DNA of 64,000 bases from an uncultured Candidatus Melainabacteria bacterium (GTDB taxonomy: Bacteria > Cyanobacteriota > Vampirovibrionia > Gastranaerophilales > Gastranaerophilaceae): positions 103,278 through 167,277 of the forward strand of contig CANNUY010000003.1 of assembly GCA_947525005.1 (NCBI GenBank), written 5' to 3'. The position numbers and the translations under genes were made by a program. Positions 34,822 through 43,126 of the stretch are shown here, in pieces. The notes beneath the pieces are model-generated. The model was not told where the DNA came from, made no database searches, and worked only from the letters and a program-made list of their open reading frames with translations. Numbering within the stretch: position 1 is the stretch's first letter; each line of letters starts with the position of its first letter.

Positions 34822-35637
34822 ATGACTTTAGAATTAGAAAATAAACAAGGTTTGATAGCTGGAGATGGTTTGTTGCCTGTAAAAATGGCTCAACACGCTA
34901 AAGAAAATGGTTTTGATGTAGTTGCAATTTCGTTGTCTTCAGATAACTATAAAGAATTGAAAAAATATTGTTCTAAAGTGTACTCTTGTTCTCCAGGACA
35001 AGCTAAAAAGATTGAACAAATTCTTATTGATGAAAATATCCATCAATTAACTTTTTTAGGCAAAGTAAATAAAAGAATTTTAGTTAAACGTCCTCAATTT
35101 GATTCTAAAGCTATTGAATTTTTGAAAAATGCTGTTAGATTAAATGACGACAAAGTTATGCTAATGATTATTGATGAACTTGAATCAATCGGTGTAACTG
35201 TATTAGATCAAACCATTTTTATTAAGAATTTAATGATACCATCAGGTGTTTTAGGCAAAGTTCAACCGACTCAAGCGCAGATAGATGATGTTAATTATGG
35301 GTATTGGTTAGCAAAAGAAACAGGTAAACTTGATATTGGTCAATCAGTTGTAATCAAGGACAAGATGATTATGGCTGTAGAAGCTATTGAAGGTACTGAT
35401 AAATGTATTAGACGTGGTTGTAAACTTGCTAAGAAAGATGCTTGTATTATCAAAACTGCTAAACCAAAACAAGATAAAAGATTTGACATTCCTGCCATTG
35501 GTTTACGAACATTAAAGACAATGAATAGATACAAAGCAAAGTTGATTGCAGTAGAAGCTAATGAAACAATTATTGTTGACCAAGCAAAAACTATTGAATA
35601 TGCTGATAAACACGGCATTGTGATTATGGCGGTATAA
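34822..35637 (+). CDS. lpxI: UDP-2,3-diacylglucosamine pyrophosphatase LpxI
   Basis: A 271-residue enzyme that cleaves UDP-2,3-diacylglucosamine to lipid X and UMP, the LpxI alternative to LpxH. QGLIAGDGLLPVKMAQHAKE at the N-terminus, LGKVNKR, and the C-terminal DIPAIGLRTLKTM and ETIIVDQ segments match the DUF1009/LpxI family. The ATG at 34822 follows a GGGGGAA site; an upstream TTG is less likely. The next gene lpxB begins in its stop codon (TAATG), so product is handed on directly in lipid A synthesis. Confidence 0.93.
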   Translation: MTLELENKQGLIAGDGLLPVKMAQHAKENGFDVVAISLSSDNYKELKKYCSKVYSCSPGQAKKIEQILIDENIHQLTFLGKVNKRILVKRPQFDSKAIEFLKNAVRLNDDKVMLMIIDELESIGVTVLDQTIFIKNLMIPSGVLGKVQPTQAQIDDVNYGYWLAKETGKLDIGQSVVIKDKMIMAVEAIEGTDKCIRRGCKLAKKDACIIKTAKPKQDKRFDIPAIGLRTLKTMNRYKAKLIAVEANETIIVDQAKTIEYADKHGIVIMAV

Positions 35638-36758
35638 TGAAAAAATTATTTATAATAACAGGCGAGTACTCAGGCAGTATGCATGCAACAAAGGTTGTTG
35701 AGTGCTTAAAAGAACAGAATTCTGACCTTCAGATTGAAGGTATTGGAGATAAAAATTTAGAGAATGCTGGTGTAAAACTATTTGCAGATCATTCAAAGAT
35801 GTCAGCAGTTGGCTTGAATTTTAGCATTTTATTTAATCATATTATGTTGGGTAAAAGAGTCGTTGATTATTTAACAAAAGAATACAAACCTGATATGGTT
35901 TTGTTAATCGATTATGGTGCTTTTAATACAAAAGTTGCTGGTTTTTTAAAAAAAGCCGGAATAAAAGTTTTTTATTATATTCCACCACAAGTTTGGGCAA
36001 CAAGAAAGTATAGAATAAAAGAATTAAAGAAGAATGTAGACAAGGTCTTGTGTATCTTCCCATTTGAAGTTGAACTTTATAAAAGTTATGGAATAGATGT
36101 TTATTATTGTGGACACCCACTTGTAAAACAACTTCCAGAGAAAGCTAATAGAGAAGAATTTTTTGAAAAATATGGAATTGATAAGGATAAAAAACTTGTT
36201 TCAATTTTTCCTGGTTCAAGGTCTTTTGAGTTAAAGTATTTGATGAAAACTTTTATTAAATCTGCCAAAATTCTTAAGAAATCACACCCTGATATACAGT
36301 TTTTAATTTCACATGCACCGAATTTATCAGATGAAGTGTATAACAAATATCTGGGAGATGATGATACATTTAAGGTTATAAAAGGAGATAATCATGCGCT
36401 TTTGAGTGTGTCTGATGCTTTAATCTTAGCATCTGGTACTGTTGCACTTGAGGCTGCTTTGTATGAAGTTCCAATGATAATTTCTTATAAAGGACCTGAG
36501 TTATTTTATTGGATTTATCGTATGGTAAGATGTATTTCAAGAGTAGCGCTTCCTAATATTATTTTAGATAAAACGGTAGTTCCAGAGTTGGTTCAACACA
36601 AATCTAATCCTAAAATGATATCATCAGAAATTGAAAAACTTTTATATGATGAAGAATTAAGAAAAGAACATATTAGAGGTCTATCACAAGTGAAAGCTAA
36701 ACTTTCCGATAAATATTCTGCGCAAGAAGTAGCAAATGTTATATTAGAAAATATATAA
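35637..36758 (+). CDS. lpxB: Lipid-A-disaccharide synthase
   Basis: A 373-residue GT19 glycosyltransferase that joins lipid X and UDP-2,3-diacylglucosamine into the lipid A disaccharide. FIITGEYSGSMHA at the N-terminus (family consensus G-E-x-S-G), YIPPQVWATRKYRI, FPFEVELYKSYGIDVYYCGHP and FPGSRSFELKYL are diagnostic, and SGTVALEAALYEVPMIISY is the nucleotide-sugar site. Together with lpxI it shows that the organism makes a lipid A-type outer membrane. Confidence 0.95.
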   Translation: MKKLFIITGEYSGSMHATKVVECLKEQNSDLQIEGIGDKNLENAGVKLFADHSKMSAVGLNFSILFNHIMLGKRVVDYLTKEYKPDMVLLIDYGAFNTKVAGFLKKAGIKVFYYIPPQVWATRKYRIKELKKNVDKVLCIFPFEVELYKSYGIDVYYCGHPLVKQLPEKANREEFFEKYGIDKDKKLVSIFPGSRSFELKYLMKTFIKSAKILKKSHPDIQFLISHAPNLSDEVYNKYLGDDDTFKVIKGDNHALLSVSDALILASGTVALEAALYEVPMIISYKGPELFYWIYRMVRCISRVALPNIILDKTVVPELVQHKSNPKMISSEIEKLLYDEELRKEHIRGLSQVKAKLSDKYSAQEVANVILENI

Positions 36759-36896
36759 AATTTTCATAATAATTTGATTTCTAAAAGAAAAATGTATAGA
36801 ATGTTGTTGTAAAGTATATTCTAATATGTAACGAAATTAATCTTAATACTTTACAATATAGTGTATTTAGTTATAAAATTCTAACAGGAGTAGAAT

Positions 36897-37544
36897 GTGG
36901 TTAACGGATACGAGAATTTTGACAATACAGAAATGCATTTAAGAAAAGACTCTCTTATACAAGAAAGGGTTGGGCTTGTTTCTACTCACATGTATAAACA
37001 GTTTTTAGAGTATCAAAATGCAACTGTAAACACTTCTGAAATCTTCAATGAGATAATATCATCATTGAAACCAATCATGGAGTCTTTAAAAAAGTCGTTT
37101 GCCTCAAGAGGAATTACAACTCAGAATATTCATTATGAATATGATGCGCAAAAAACAATTATAACAATTACTATATTATGGTATACGTTTAGTTTGACAA
37201 CTCGTTGCAATTATGAACCACAAGCTTTGTATAGAGGGGATTCTAAGCCACCAATGTTTTCAGGCAGAATTATGGCTATTAAGGGTAAGTATGCAGATGT
37301 TATAAAGGGGGCAGAGGATAAAAACGATTGTTTAGGTAAATTGTTGGATAGCGAGATTGCATCACTTTATGTGCCATCTGATAAAATGCAATCATCTATC
37401 TTTAAGATTAGACATTTATCAAATAGAGAATTGTTCTTAAACAATCAAGATGCTGCAAGAGAATTTATATTAAAAATAATAGAAATAGTTTGTGGTGGTG
37501 GCGTTTACCATGAGGAAGGCTCTAGAACAGGGTTTAATATGTAA
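36897..37544 (+). CDS. Unknown soluble protein
   Basis: A 215-residue protein that I do not recognise. The GTG start has an AGGAG site 7 bases upstream; the out-of-frame ATG overlapping it opens no long frame. The N-terminal third is helical, the middle is beta-rich (YDAQKTIITITILWYTFSLT), and the C-terminus contains a Gly cluster (IVCGGGVYHEEGSR). No signal peptide or membrane segment. It is flanked by lpxB and the L10 leader with gaps on both sides, so it is probably transcribed alone. A TGTAACGAAATT element 60 bases upstream matches one before the 996-residue protein at 47417. Confidence 0.6.
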   Translation: MVNGYENFDNTEMHLRKDSLIQERVGLVSTHMYKQFLEYQNATVNTSEIFNEIISSLKPIMESLKKSFASRGITTQNIHYEYDAQKTIITITILWYTFSLTTRCNYEPQALYRGDSKPPMFSGRIMAIKGKYADVIKGAEDKNDCLGKLLDSEIASLYVPSDKMQSSIFKIRHLSNRELFLNNQDAAREFILKIIEIVCGGGVYHEEGSRTGFNM

Positions 37545-37592
37545 AAGTATTAAGAAATTTGAAAGTTTTTATAAAAAATATTAGCCAACTAG

Positions 37593-37620
37593 TTGATTTT
37601 TAATCTTTATTTGATATTAT
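37593..37620 (+). promoter_or_regulatory. Predicted rplJ-rplL promoter
   Basis: TTGATT at 37593-37598 and TATTAT at 37615-37620 are 16 bases apart. A start near 37627 would place the 5' end of the message exactly at the closing stem of the L10 leader. Confidence 0.45.
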
Positions 37621-37626
37621 AAAAAC

Positions 37627-37821
37627 ATTAACCGCAGACAGTTAGTTATGTTGGTGGTGATACAAGGTGTGAGTCCTTGTCGTAGATGAGAACTTTTGGC
37701 TCTCAGACCATCAAAATTATAAAAGGAATGAACCGGCTAACCTAGGTTACACAAGTCGAAATATATTAATAGTATTTTATGTGTAAGATTTTGCGGTTAA
37801 AGGATTCGTAAAATCTTTTTT
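37627..37821 (+). ncRNA. Ribosomal protein L10 leader
   Basis: About 195 bases of structured leader upstream of rplJ. TTAACCGCA at 37628-37636 pairs perfectly with TGCGGTTAA at 37792-37800 to close the structure. The conserved CCGCAGACAG sequence after the 5' strand, and several internal hairpins (for example GAGAACTTTTGGCTCTC at 37688-37704), fit the L10 leader, which the L10-L12 complex binds to repress its own operon. The 3' strand of the closing stem is also part of a terminator hairpin, so the two folds exclude each other. Confidence 0.75.
37785..37821 (+). terminator. Attenuator terminator of the L10 leader
   Basis: AAGATTTTGCG at 37785-37795 pairs with CGTAAAATCTT at 37807-37817 (one G-U) around an 11-base loop, followed by TTTT and a further T-rich stretch. 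It uses TTTTGCG, which is needed for the leader closing stem, so formation of the terminator would depend on the L10-binding fold. Confidence 0.65.
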
Positions 37822-37884
37822 ATTTTGCGAAAAATAGGTCGATAAGAGGAAACTCAAAAAAAAGTAAACAAAGGAGCAAACAGA

Positions 37885-38406
37885 ATGTCAACAAAAGCTT
37901 TTAAGAGTGATAAAATAGCTCAAATCAAAGAAAAAGTTGAAAAAGCGCAAGTTGCTATTGTTACAGAATATCAAGGTATGTCAGTAGAAGACATTACTAA
38001 CCTTAGACGTGCACTTCAAAAAGAAGACGGCGACTATATGGTAACAAAGAATACATTAGCAAAAATTGCCGTAAAAGGTACAGAATATGAACTTTTGACA
38101 GACTTGTTAACTGGTCCTATTGCTATTGCATTTGGTTATGATGACCAAGTAATGCCAGCAAAAGCATTAGCTAAGTTTATCAAAGAAACTGAAAAAGGTA
38201 AAATTGTAGGTGCTGTTTTAGATGGAAAATTATTATCAGCAGATGAAGCAAAAGCTCTTGCAGCGCTTCCATCAAAACAAGAAATCTATGCAAAGATGCT
38301 TGGTTGTATCAATTCACCTGCATCTGGTATCGCAAACTCTATCAATGCAGTTATGTCTCAATTAACAAGAACTATGGCTGCTGTTAGAGATCAAAAAACT
38401 GCTTAG
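37885..38406 (+). CDS. rplJ: 50S ribosomal protein L10
   Basis: A 173-residue ribosomal protein that anchors the L7/L12 stalk and is the autoregulator of its operon. KIAQIKEKVEKAQVAIVTEY, GMSVEDITNLRRALQKEDGD and the mobile C-terminal helix that binds L12 are normal. It has an AAAGGAG site. The usual rplK-rplA genes are not directly upstream; instead an unrelated gene precedes, which fits transcription from its own promoter and leader. Confidence 0.96.
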   Translation: MSTKAFKSDKIAQIKEKVEKAQVAIVTEYQGMSVEDITNLRRALQKEDGDYMVTKNTLAKIAVKGTEYELLTDLLTGPIAIAFGYDDQVMPAKALAKFIKETEKGKIVGAVLDGKLLSADEAKALAALPSKQEIYAKMLGCINSPASGIANSINAVMSQLTRTMAAVRDQKTA

Positions 38407-38499
38407 TTCAATGTTATAAGTGTAGATAAATATCTATGCAGATAATATAGCAAAGCAAACAGTATTAGAAAAAAATAAAAATAAATAAAGGAGAAAATC

Positions 38500-38874
38500 A
38501 TGAGTGTAGAAACTATTTTAGCAGAAATCGAAAAATTAACTTTATTAGAAGCTTCTGAATTAGTAAAAGCTATGGAAGAAAAATTTGGTGTATCAGCAGC
38601 AGCTCCAGTAGCAGTTGCAGCAGCTCCAGCAGCAGGTGCAGCAGATGCAGCTGCAGACGCTGACGCTGAAGTATCAGTTATCTTGGCTTCAGCTGGTGCT
38701 AACAAAGTTCAAGTATTGAAAGTTGTTAAAGACATCACTGGTCTTGGTTTGAAAGAAACTAAAGAATTAGTTGATGGTGCTCCAAAAGCTATCAAAGAAG
38801 GCATCAAGAAAGACGAAGCTGAAGAATTAAAGAAAAAATTAGAAGAAGTTGGCGCTACAGTAGAAATCAAGTAG
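38500..38874 (+). CDS. rplL: 50S ribosomal protein L7/L12
   Basis: A 124-residue stalk protein that recruits translation factors. The N-terminal dimerisation helices (VETILAEIEKLTLLEASELV) are joined by an Ala-rich hinge (about residues 35-58) to the C-terminal domain with VLKVVKDITGLGLKETKELV and AKELVDGAPKAIKEGI-type sequence. An AAAGGAG ribosome site precedes it. Cotranscribed with rplJ; a strong terminator follows. Confidence 0.97.
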   Translation: MSVETILAEIEKLTLLEASELVKAMEEKFGVSAAAPVAVAAAPAAGAADAAADADAEVSVILASAGANKVQVLKVVKDITGLGLKETKELVDGAPKAIKEGIKKDEAEELKKKLEEVGATVEIK

Positions 38875-38903
38875 TCAATTCTTTAAATTTTTATTTAAGA
38901 TTT

Positions 38904-38940
38904 AATCAGGTGGGTTTAATTATCCACCTGATTTTATTTT
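38904..38940 (+). terminator. rplJ-rplL terminator
   Basis: AATCAGGTGG at 38904-38913 pairs with CCACCTGATT at 38924-38933 around a 10-base AT loop, followed by TTATTTT. A classic intrinsic terminator 30 bases after rplL. Confidence 0.9.
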
Positions 38941-39078
38941 GTATCGTAAAACTTTGTCAGGGTTATATCTTGAAAGAATTTTTAATAAAGATTTGAACTT
39001 GATATGCTTTCTCTCTTTTTCAAAGATGTTTGTTATACATGTGATACTTTTTAATCTCCTCAATAATTCTGTTTTCAT
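38920..39078 (-). CDS. Possible 52-residue basic protein
   Basis: A short minus-strand frame begins with ATG at 39078 after a TTAGGAAA ribosome-site-like sequence and encodes a Lys/Arg-rich helical peptide of 52 residues (MKTELLRRLKS at the start, VLRYKIKSGG at the end). It lies 71 bases downstream of ispE in the same direction and its last codons run into the rplL terminator stem. No homologue comes to mind; coding is plausible but not proven. Confidence 0.35.
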   Translation of the reverse strand: MKTELLRRLKSITCITNIFEKERKHIKFKSLLKILSRYNPDKVLRYKIKSGG

Positions 39079-39149
39079 AAAAATTTCCTAACATAATATC
39101 TTTCACGTATTATGTTTTAATGATATTTTTTATGAATTCAAGGAGTTTA

Positions 39150-39986
39150 TTAAACTAATGAAACACCATCTGGAATAAATTTTAAACCTGTTTTAACCCA
39201 GTAACCGTCTAGGTTTTGAATATTATTATCTAATGTGAAGTAAGTTGAACCGGACCCTGACATGATTGCGTGTGGATAATGTTTTTTAATTTCTTGTAAC
39301 TCTTTATAATCATTAAAAACTGCTGTTTCTAAGTCGTTATATAGGAATTGACTTAGGTCTGTTCCTATTTTTATTGCATCAATCATCTTTGAGGTCATGT
39401 CATAATTTGGCTTGTTTTTTAGCTGTGAATATTTTGTATAAGCCTCTTTTGCGCTTATCCCAAGATTTATAGGTTTTATAAGCGATACTGAAGATGTTCT
39501 AAACGGAAGTTTTGAAACTTCTTCACCACGTTTTGTGGCTAATAAACAACCACCTTCTAGACATACGTTTAAATCTGAACCTAGTGTTTCACATAGAGTA
39601 TGAAGTTCTTTTTTAGAAAGTGGTTCATTGAATAATTTGTTTAAACCAAAGAGGGTGCCGGCTGCGTTTGTGCTACCACCAGCTAGTCCAGCAGAAACAG
39701 GAATATTCTTTTCTATATGTATTTTTATATTACCTGTTAGTTTTGTTGTGTCAAAAAATAGTTTTGCAGCTTTATAAACAAGGTTCTTTTCGTTATAAGG
39801 AATTTCATTACTTGTTCCTGTTAAAGCTATTGAAACTTCGTTTGAGTCCGTTAAATCAAAGGTTAAGTAATCATACAAATCAATAAGTTGCATAATACTT
39901 TGGATATTATGAAATCCGTCTTCTCGTTTGTTTAAAATTTCTAATGTAAGATTTATTTTTGCAGGTGTTTTAACCTTGAGTTGCAT
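39150..39986 (-). CDS. ispE: 4-diphosphocytidyl-2-C-methyl-D-erythritol kinase
   Basis: A 278-residue GHMP kinase of the non-mevalonate isoprenoid pathway that phosphorylates CDP-methylerythritol. KTPAKINLTLEILNKREDGF at the N-terminus, the ATP loop IPVSAGLAGGSTNAA and MSGSGSTYF near the C-terminus are diagnostic. Length is normal. It overlaps rsmA by 17 bases, a gene pair found together in many bacteria. Confidence 0.95.
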   Translation of the reverse strand: MQLKVKTPAKINLTLEILNKREDGFHNIQSIMQLIDLYDYLTFDLTDSNEVSIALTGTSNEIPYNEKNLVYKAAKLFFDTTKLTGNIKIHIEKNIPVSAGLAGGSTNAAGTLFGLNKLFNEPLSKKELHTLCETLGSDLNVCLEGGCLLATKRGEEVSKLPFRTSSVSLIKPINLGISAKEAYTKYSQLKNKPNYDMTSKMIDAIKIGTDLSQFLYNDLETAVFNDYKELQEIKKHYPHAIMSGSGSTYFTLDNNIQNLDGYWVKTGLKFIPDGVSLV

Positions 39987-40818
39987 TTTTTAACTCCTCT
40001 GATAATTCTCCAAACTTAGATATTGAAAGTGATTCCCCTCTTGTGTTTTCGTTTATTCCAAGTTTGTTTAATGTTTCTTTAACGATTTCTTTATCAAAAC
40101 AATTATTTATCAAGCAGTTTTTGATATTTTTTCTGCGTTGAGAAAACCCTGCTTTTAAGACTCTCCTAAAGAATGAGTAGTCTGATAGTTCTAATAATGG
40201 TTTATCTTTTACATTTAGTTTAACGATTGCAGATGTAACTTTTGGTGCTGGATAGAATGATTTTCTTCCAACTATTCGCATAATTTCACAATCAGTCCAG
40301 AATTGTGAAAGGATAGTTAATAATCCATATTGTTTTGAAGGGCTTTTTTCTGTTGCAACCATTCTTCTAGCTACTTCTTCTTGTACCATTAGTACAATTT
40401 CAGAAATTGAGTTTCTGTTTTTATTTGTTAAATCGTCAATTTCACCTAGTAAATGTGAGATAATCGGAGCTGTTATATAGTATGGAATATTTGCAACGAT
40501 TTTTACTTTTTCGCCTGAGGTTAGTGCTGAAATATCTGTTTTAAGAATATCATTATGAATGATTTCTAGGTTGTCGCAGTCTAATTTTTTTAGTTCTTCA
40601 ATAGCTTCTTCATCAAGTTCAATAGCTATAACCTTTTTTGCGTGTTTAACGAGTTGTTCGGTTACGAATCCAACCCCTGGACCAATTTCAATAACGGTAT
40701 CAGTAGGTGAGATATCTGCGTAATCAATGATATCTTCTATTACTTCACTATCTATCAAAAAATTCTGTCCTAGACGTTTTTTAGTTTTAAAATATTTAGC
40801 TCGTTCAAAATAATTCAT
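39970..40818 (-). CDS. rsmA: 16S rRNA dimethyladenosine transferase
   Basis: A 282-residue KsgA/RsmA methyltransferase that dimethylates A1518 and A1519 in 16S rRNA. KKRLGQNFLIDSEVIEDI, the SAM loop VIEIGPGVGFVTEQL, the catalytic NIPYYI motif and the C-terminal FSQRRKNIKNCL segment are all present. First gene of rsmA-ispE; divergent from bioB with a 90-base gap. Confidence 0.96.
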   Translation of the reverse strand: MNYFERAKYFKTKKRLGQNFLIDSEVIEDIIDYADISPTDTVIEIGPGVGFVTEQLVKHAKKVIAIELDEEAIEELKKLDCDNLEIIHNDILKTDISALTSGEKVKIVANIPYYITAPIISHLLGEIDDLTNKNRNSISEIVLMVQEEVARRMVATEKSPSKQYGLLTILSQFWTDCEIMRIVGRKSFYPAPKVTSAIVKLNVKDKPLLELSDYSFFRRVLKAGFSQRRKNIKNCLINNCFDKEIVKETLNKLGINENTRGESLSISKFGELSEELKNATQG

Positions 40819-40908
40819 AAGTCTATTTTAATACAAACTTAATTAAAATGAAAAATTTTTGTAGAGATATTTTTGTGCTATTATTAAACAAGCTAGGAGG
40901 AATATAAA

Positions 40909-41844
40909 ATGGATTATACAAATTTAACAAAAGAACAATATCTAGAATTATGGAATAAACCATTAGATGAATTAATTGAAATTTCATCTAGTATAACAAA
41001 AGCTAACTTTACAAATGAAATAGAATCTTGCAGTATTTTGAGTGCAAAAACAGGTGCTTGTTCAGAAAATTGTAAATATTGTGCACAAAGCCAACATAAT
41101 CACGCAGAAATTGAATGTCACCCATTATTAGACGTTGAAACTGTTGTAAAGGCTGCGTTGAGCGCAAAAGAAAATGGTGCTACTAGATTTGGTATTGTTA
41201 CTTCAGGTAAAGCTCCTACTAAAAAAGAATTTGAAACTTTACTAGAAATGATTAGAGCTGTATCAGCGATAGAAGGATTGGAATGTTGTTTATCTTTAGG
41301 TATTCTTTCAGAAGAACAAGTTATTCAAATAAAAGAGGCTGGAGTAACCAGATTTAATCATAATATCAATACTTCAGAAAGATATTATAGTGAAATTTGT
41401 TCTACACACAAATTTGAAGACAGATTGAACACTGTTAAATTATTAAGAAAACACGGTATAGATGTTTGTTGTGGTGTTATCTTGGGTATGGGCGAAACTG
41501 TTGAAGATAGAATTGATATGGCTTTTACTTTGAGAGAAGTAAAACCAGCAACAGTTCCGATTAATGTTTTGAACCCTATTAAAGGTACACCATTAGAAGA
41601 TTATATTGATAAGATTTCAGAAGAAGATATTTTGAAATCAATTTGTTTATTTAGAATGATTTTACCTCATACTTTACTTAAATATGCAGGTGGAAGAACT
41701 TTGAGATTGTCTAGAGAGAACCAAAAATTAGGTTTGATAGCTGGTATCAATTCAATGATGGTTGGAAACTATTTAACAACAAAAGGTTCTGATATGGAAG
41801 ACGATAGAAAAATGTTAAAAGAAGTTGACTTGGTAATGGTGTAA
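40909..41844 (+). CDS. bioB: Biotin synthase
   Basis: A 311-residue radical-SAM enzyme that inserts sulphur into dethiobiotin. The cluster motif CSENCKYCAQS near residue 50, the YSEICSTHKFEDRLNTV segment and GGRTLRLSRENQ with the Arg ligand of the 2Fe-2S cluster match BioB. A GGAGG site precedes the ATG. It lies 8 kb from bioF-bioG-bioC; bioA and bioD are not in the window. The ROK kinase gene follows 9 bases later. Confidence 0.95.
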   Translation: MDYTNLTKEQYLELWNKPLDELIEISSSITKANFTNEIESCSILSAKTGACSENCKYCAQSQHNHAEIECHPLLDVETVVKAALSAKENGATRFGIVTSGKAPTKKEFETLLEMIRAVSAIEGLECCLSLGILSEEQVIQIKEAGVTRFNHNINTSERYYSEICSTHKFEDRLNTVKLLRKHGIDVCCGVILGMGETVEDRIDMAFTLREVKPATVPINVLNPIKGTPLEDYIDKISEEDILKSICLFRMILPHTLLKYAGGRTLRLSRENQKLGLIAGINSMMVGNYLTTKGSDMEDDRKMLKEVDLVMV

Positions 41845-41853
41845 GGAGAAAAT

Positions 41854-42801
41854 ATGGGAAATAGAATTGGTATAGATGTTGGTGGTACTAATGTAAAAAT
41901 TGCTTTAGTAAATGAAAAAGGTGGAATTGTTTATTCAAATTCAATTCCAACTAGAGCAGAAATGGGTTATGAATATACCGTTAATAGTATGAAAGAAGCA
42001 ATTAAGGAATTGTTAAAAGAAACAAATACATCTGCTAAAGATGTAGAGGGAATGGGTTTTGGGTTCCCTGGACAAATCGATTGTAAAAAAGGTATTGTAA
42101 GACTTGCTCCAAATATTCCAGGTTGGGTAGATGTGCCAATAGCAGAAATAATGGAGAAAGAATTTGGTATTCCAACAAGAGTTGATAATGACGTAAGATG
42201 TGCTGCATTGGGTGAATTGAACTTTGGTGCAGGTAAAGGTTGTGAAAACTTGGTTTGTATCACAGTTGGTACTGGTATCGGTTCTGGTTTAATTATCAAT
42301 GGTAAATTAGTAAGAGGTGCTAGTAATGCAGCTGGTGAGATTGGTCATATAAAATTAGATATGACAGGTGGTCCTTTATGTGGTTGCGGTGATAGAGGTT
42401 GCCTAGAGGCTTTTGCTTCAGGTCCTAGTATTGTTGCGATGGCAGAAGAATATATCAAAGGTGGAAAATCTACAAAGTATAGAGAATTAGCTAATCCTGA
42501 TATAACTCCGTACGTTGTATCTGTAGCTGCTCAACAAGGTGACCCTGTTGCAAAACGTATATTTACTATTATTGGTGAGTATATTGGAGTAGGTTTGGCG
42601 AGTGTTGTAAACTTGTTGAATCCTGAAAAGATTATTATTGGTGGTGGAGTTGCTGCTGCTGGTGATATACTTATGACTCCTATTAAGGAAACATTGGTTA
42701 AACGAGCTATGCCTATTTCAGGTGGTGCAGTTGAGGTTGTTCCTGCTCAGTTGGGAAATACTGCAGGTGTTATTGGTGCTAGTTTATTGATAAATTCGTA
42801 G
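41854..42801 (+). CDS. ROK-family sugar kinase (glucokinase)
   Basis: A 315-residue ROK kinase. IGIDVGGTNVKIALVNEKG is the phosphate-1 loop, DNDVRCAALGE carries the catalytic Asp, GTGIGSGLIINGKLVRGASN and GEIGH the sugar site, and CGCGDRGCLEAFAS the zinc-binding cysteines of ROK proteins. No helix-turn-helix is attached, so it is a kinase rather than a repressor; glucokinase is the likeliest role. It shares a transcript with bioB and the S4 protein. Confidence 0.9.
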   Translation: MGNRIGIDVGGTNVKIALVNEKGGIVYSNSIPTRAEMGYEYTVNSMKEAIKELLKETNTSAKDVEGMGFGFPGQIDCKKGIVRLAPNIPGWVDVPIAEIMEKEFGIPTRVDNDVRCAALGELNFGAGKGCENLVCITVGTGIGSGLIINGKLVRGASNAAGEIGHIKLDMTGGPLCGCGDRGCLEAFASGPSIVAMAEEYIKGGKSTKYRELANPDITPYVVSVAAQQGDPVAKRIFTIIGEYIGVGLASVVNLLNPEKIIIGGGVAAAGDILMTPIKETLVKRAMPISGGAVEVVPAQLGNTAGVIGASLLINS

Positions 42802-42803
42802 AT

Positions 42804-43049
42804 ATGAGATTAGATAAGTTTTTAAAAGTTTCAAGATTGATTAAAAGAAGAACCGTTGCAAACAGTGTTTCTGATATGGGGAGAGTGCTTGTTAATGGTA
42901 ATCCTGCAAAACCTGCAAAACAATTAAAAGTAGGCGATGTAATCACTATTGAGTATGCTAATAAGAATATCTCTGCAAAGGTGCTTGTTATACCGGAGGG
43001 AAATGTTCCTGTGCAGATGGCTCAATCACTTTATGAACTAGTACAGTAG
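42804..43049 (+). CDS. Small S4-domain RNA-binding protein
   Basis: An 81-residue protein that is almost only an S4 domain: MRLDKFLKVSRLIKRRTVAN and GRVLVNGNPAKPAKQLKVGD. It matches the HslR/RqcP (YlmH-like short S4) group, which binds 23S rRNA or stalled 50S-tRNA complexes in ribosome rescue. It begins 2 bases after the ROK kinase stop and ends in front of a strong terminator. Confidence 0.88.
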   Translation: MRLDKFLKVSRLIKRRTVANSVSDMGRVLVNGNPAKPAKQLKVGDVITIEYANKNISAKVLVIPEGNVPVQMAQSLYELVQ

Positions 43050-43071
43050 CTTATTAACTGTTTAATAATTT

Positions 43072-43110
43072 AAAAGGACGGATTGGAATACTTCCAATCC
43101 GTCCTTTTTT
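43072..43110. terminator. Bidirectional terminator between S4 gene and folE2
   Basis: AAAAGGACGGATTGG pairs with CCAATCCGTCCTTTT in a stem of about 15 bp, flanked by A and T runs, so it can end transcripts from both convergent genes. Confidence 0.92.
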
Positions 43111-43126
43111 ATATGAATTATATTAA

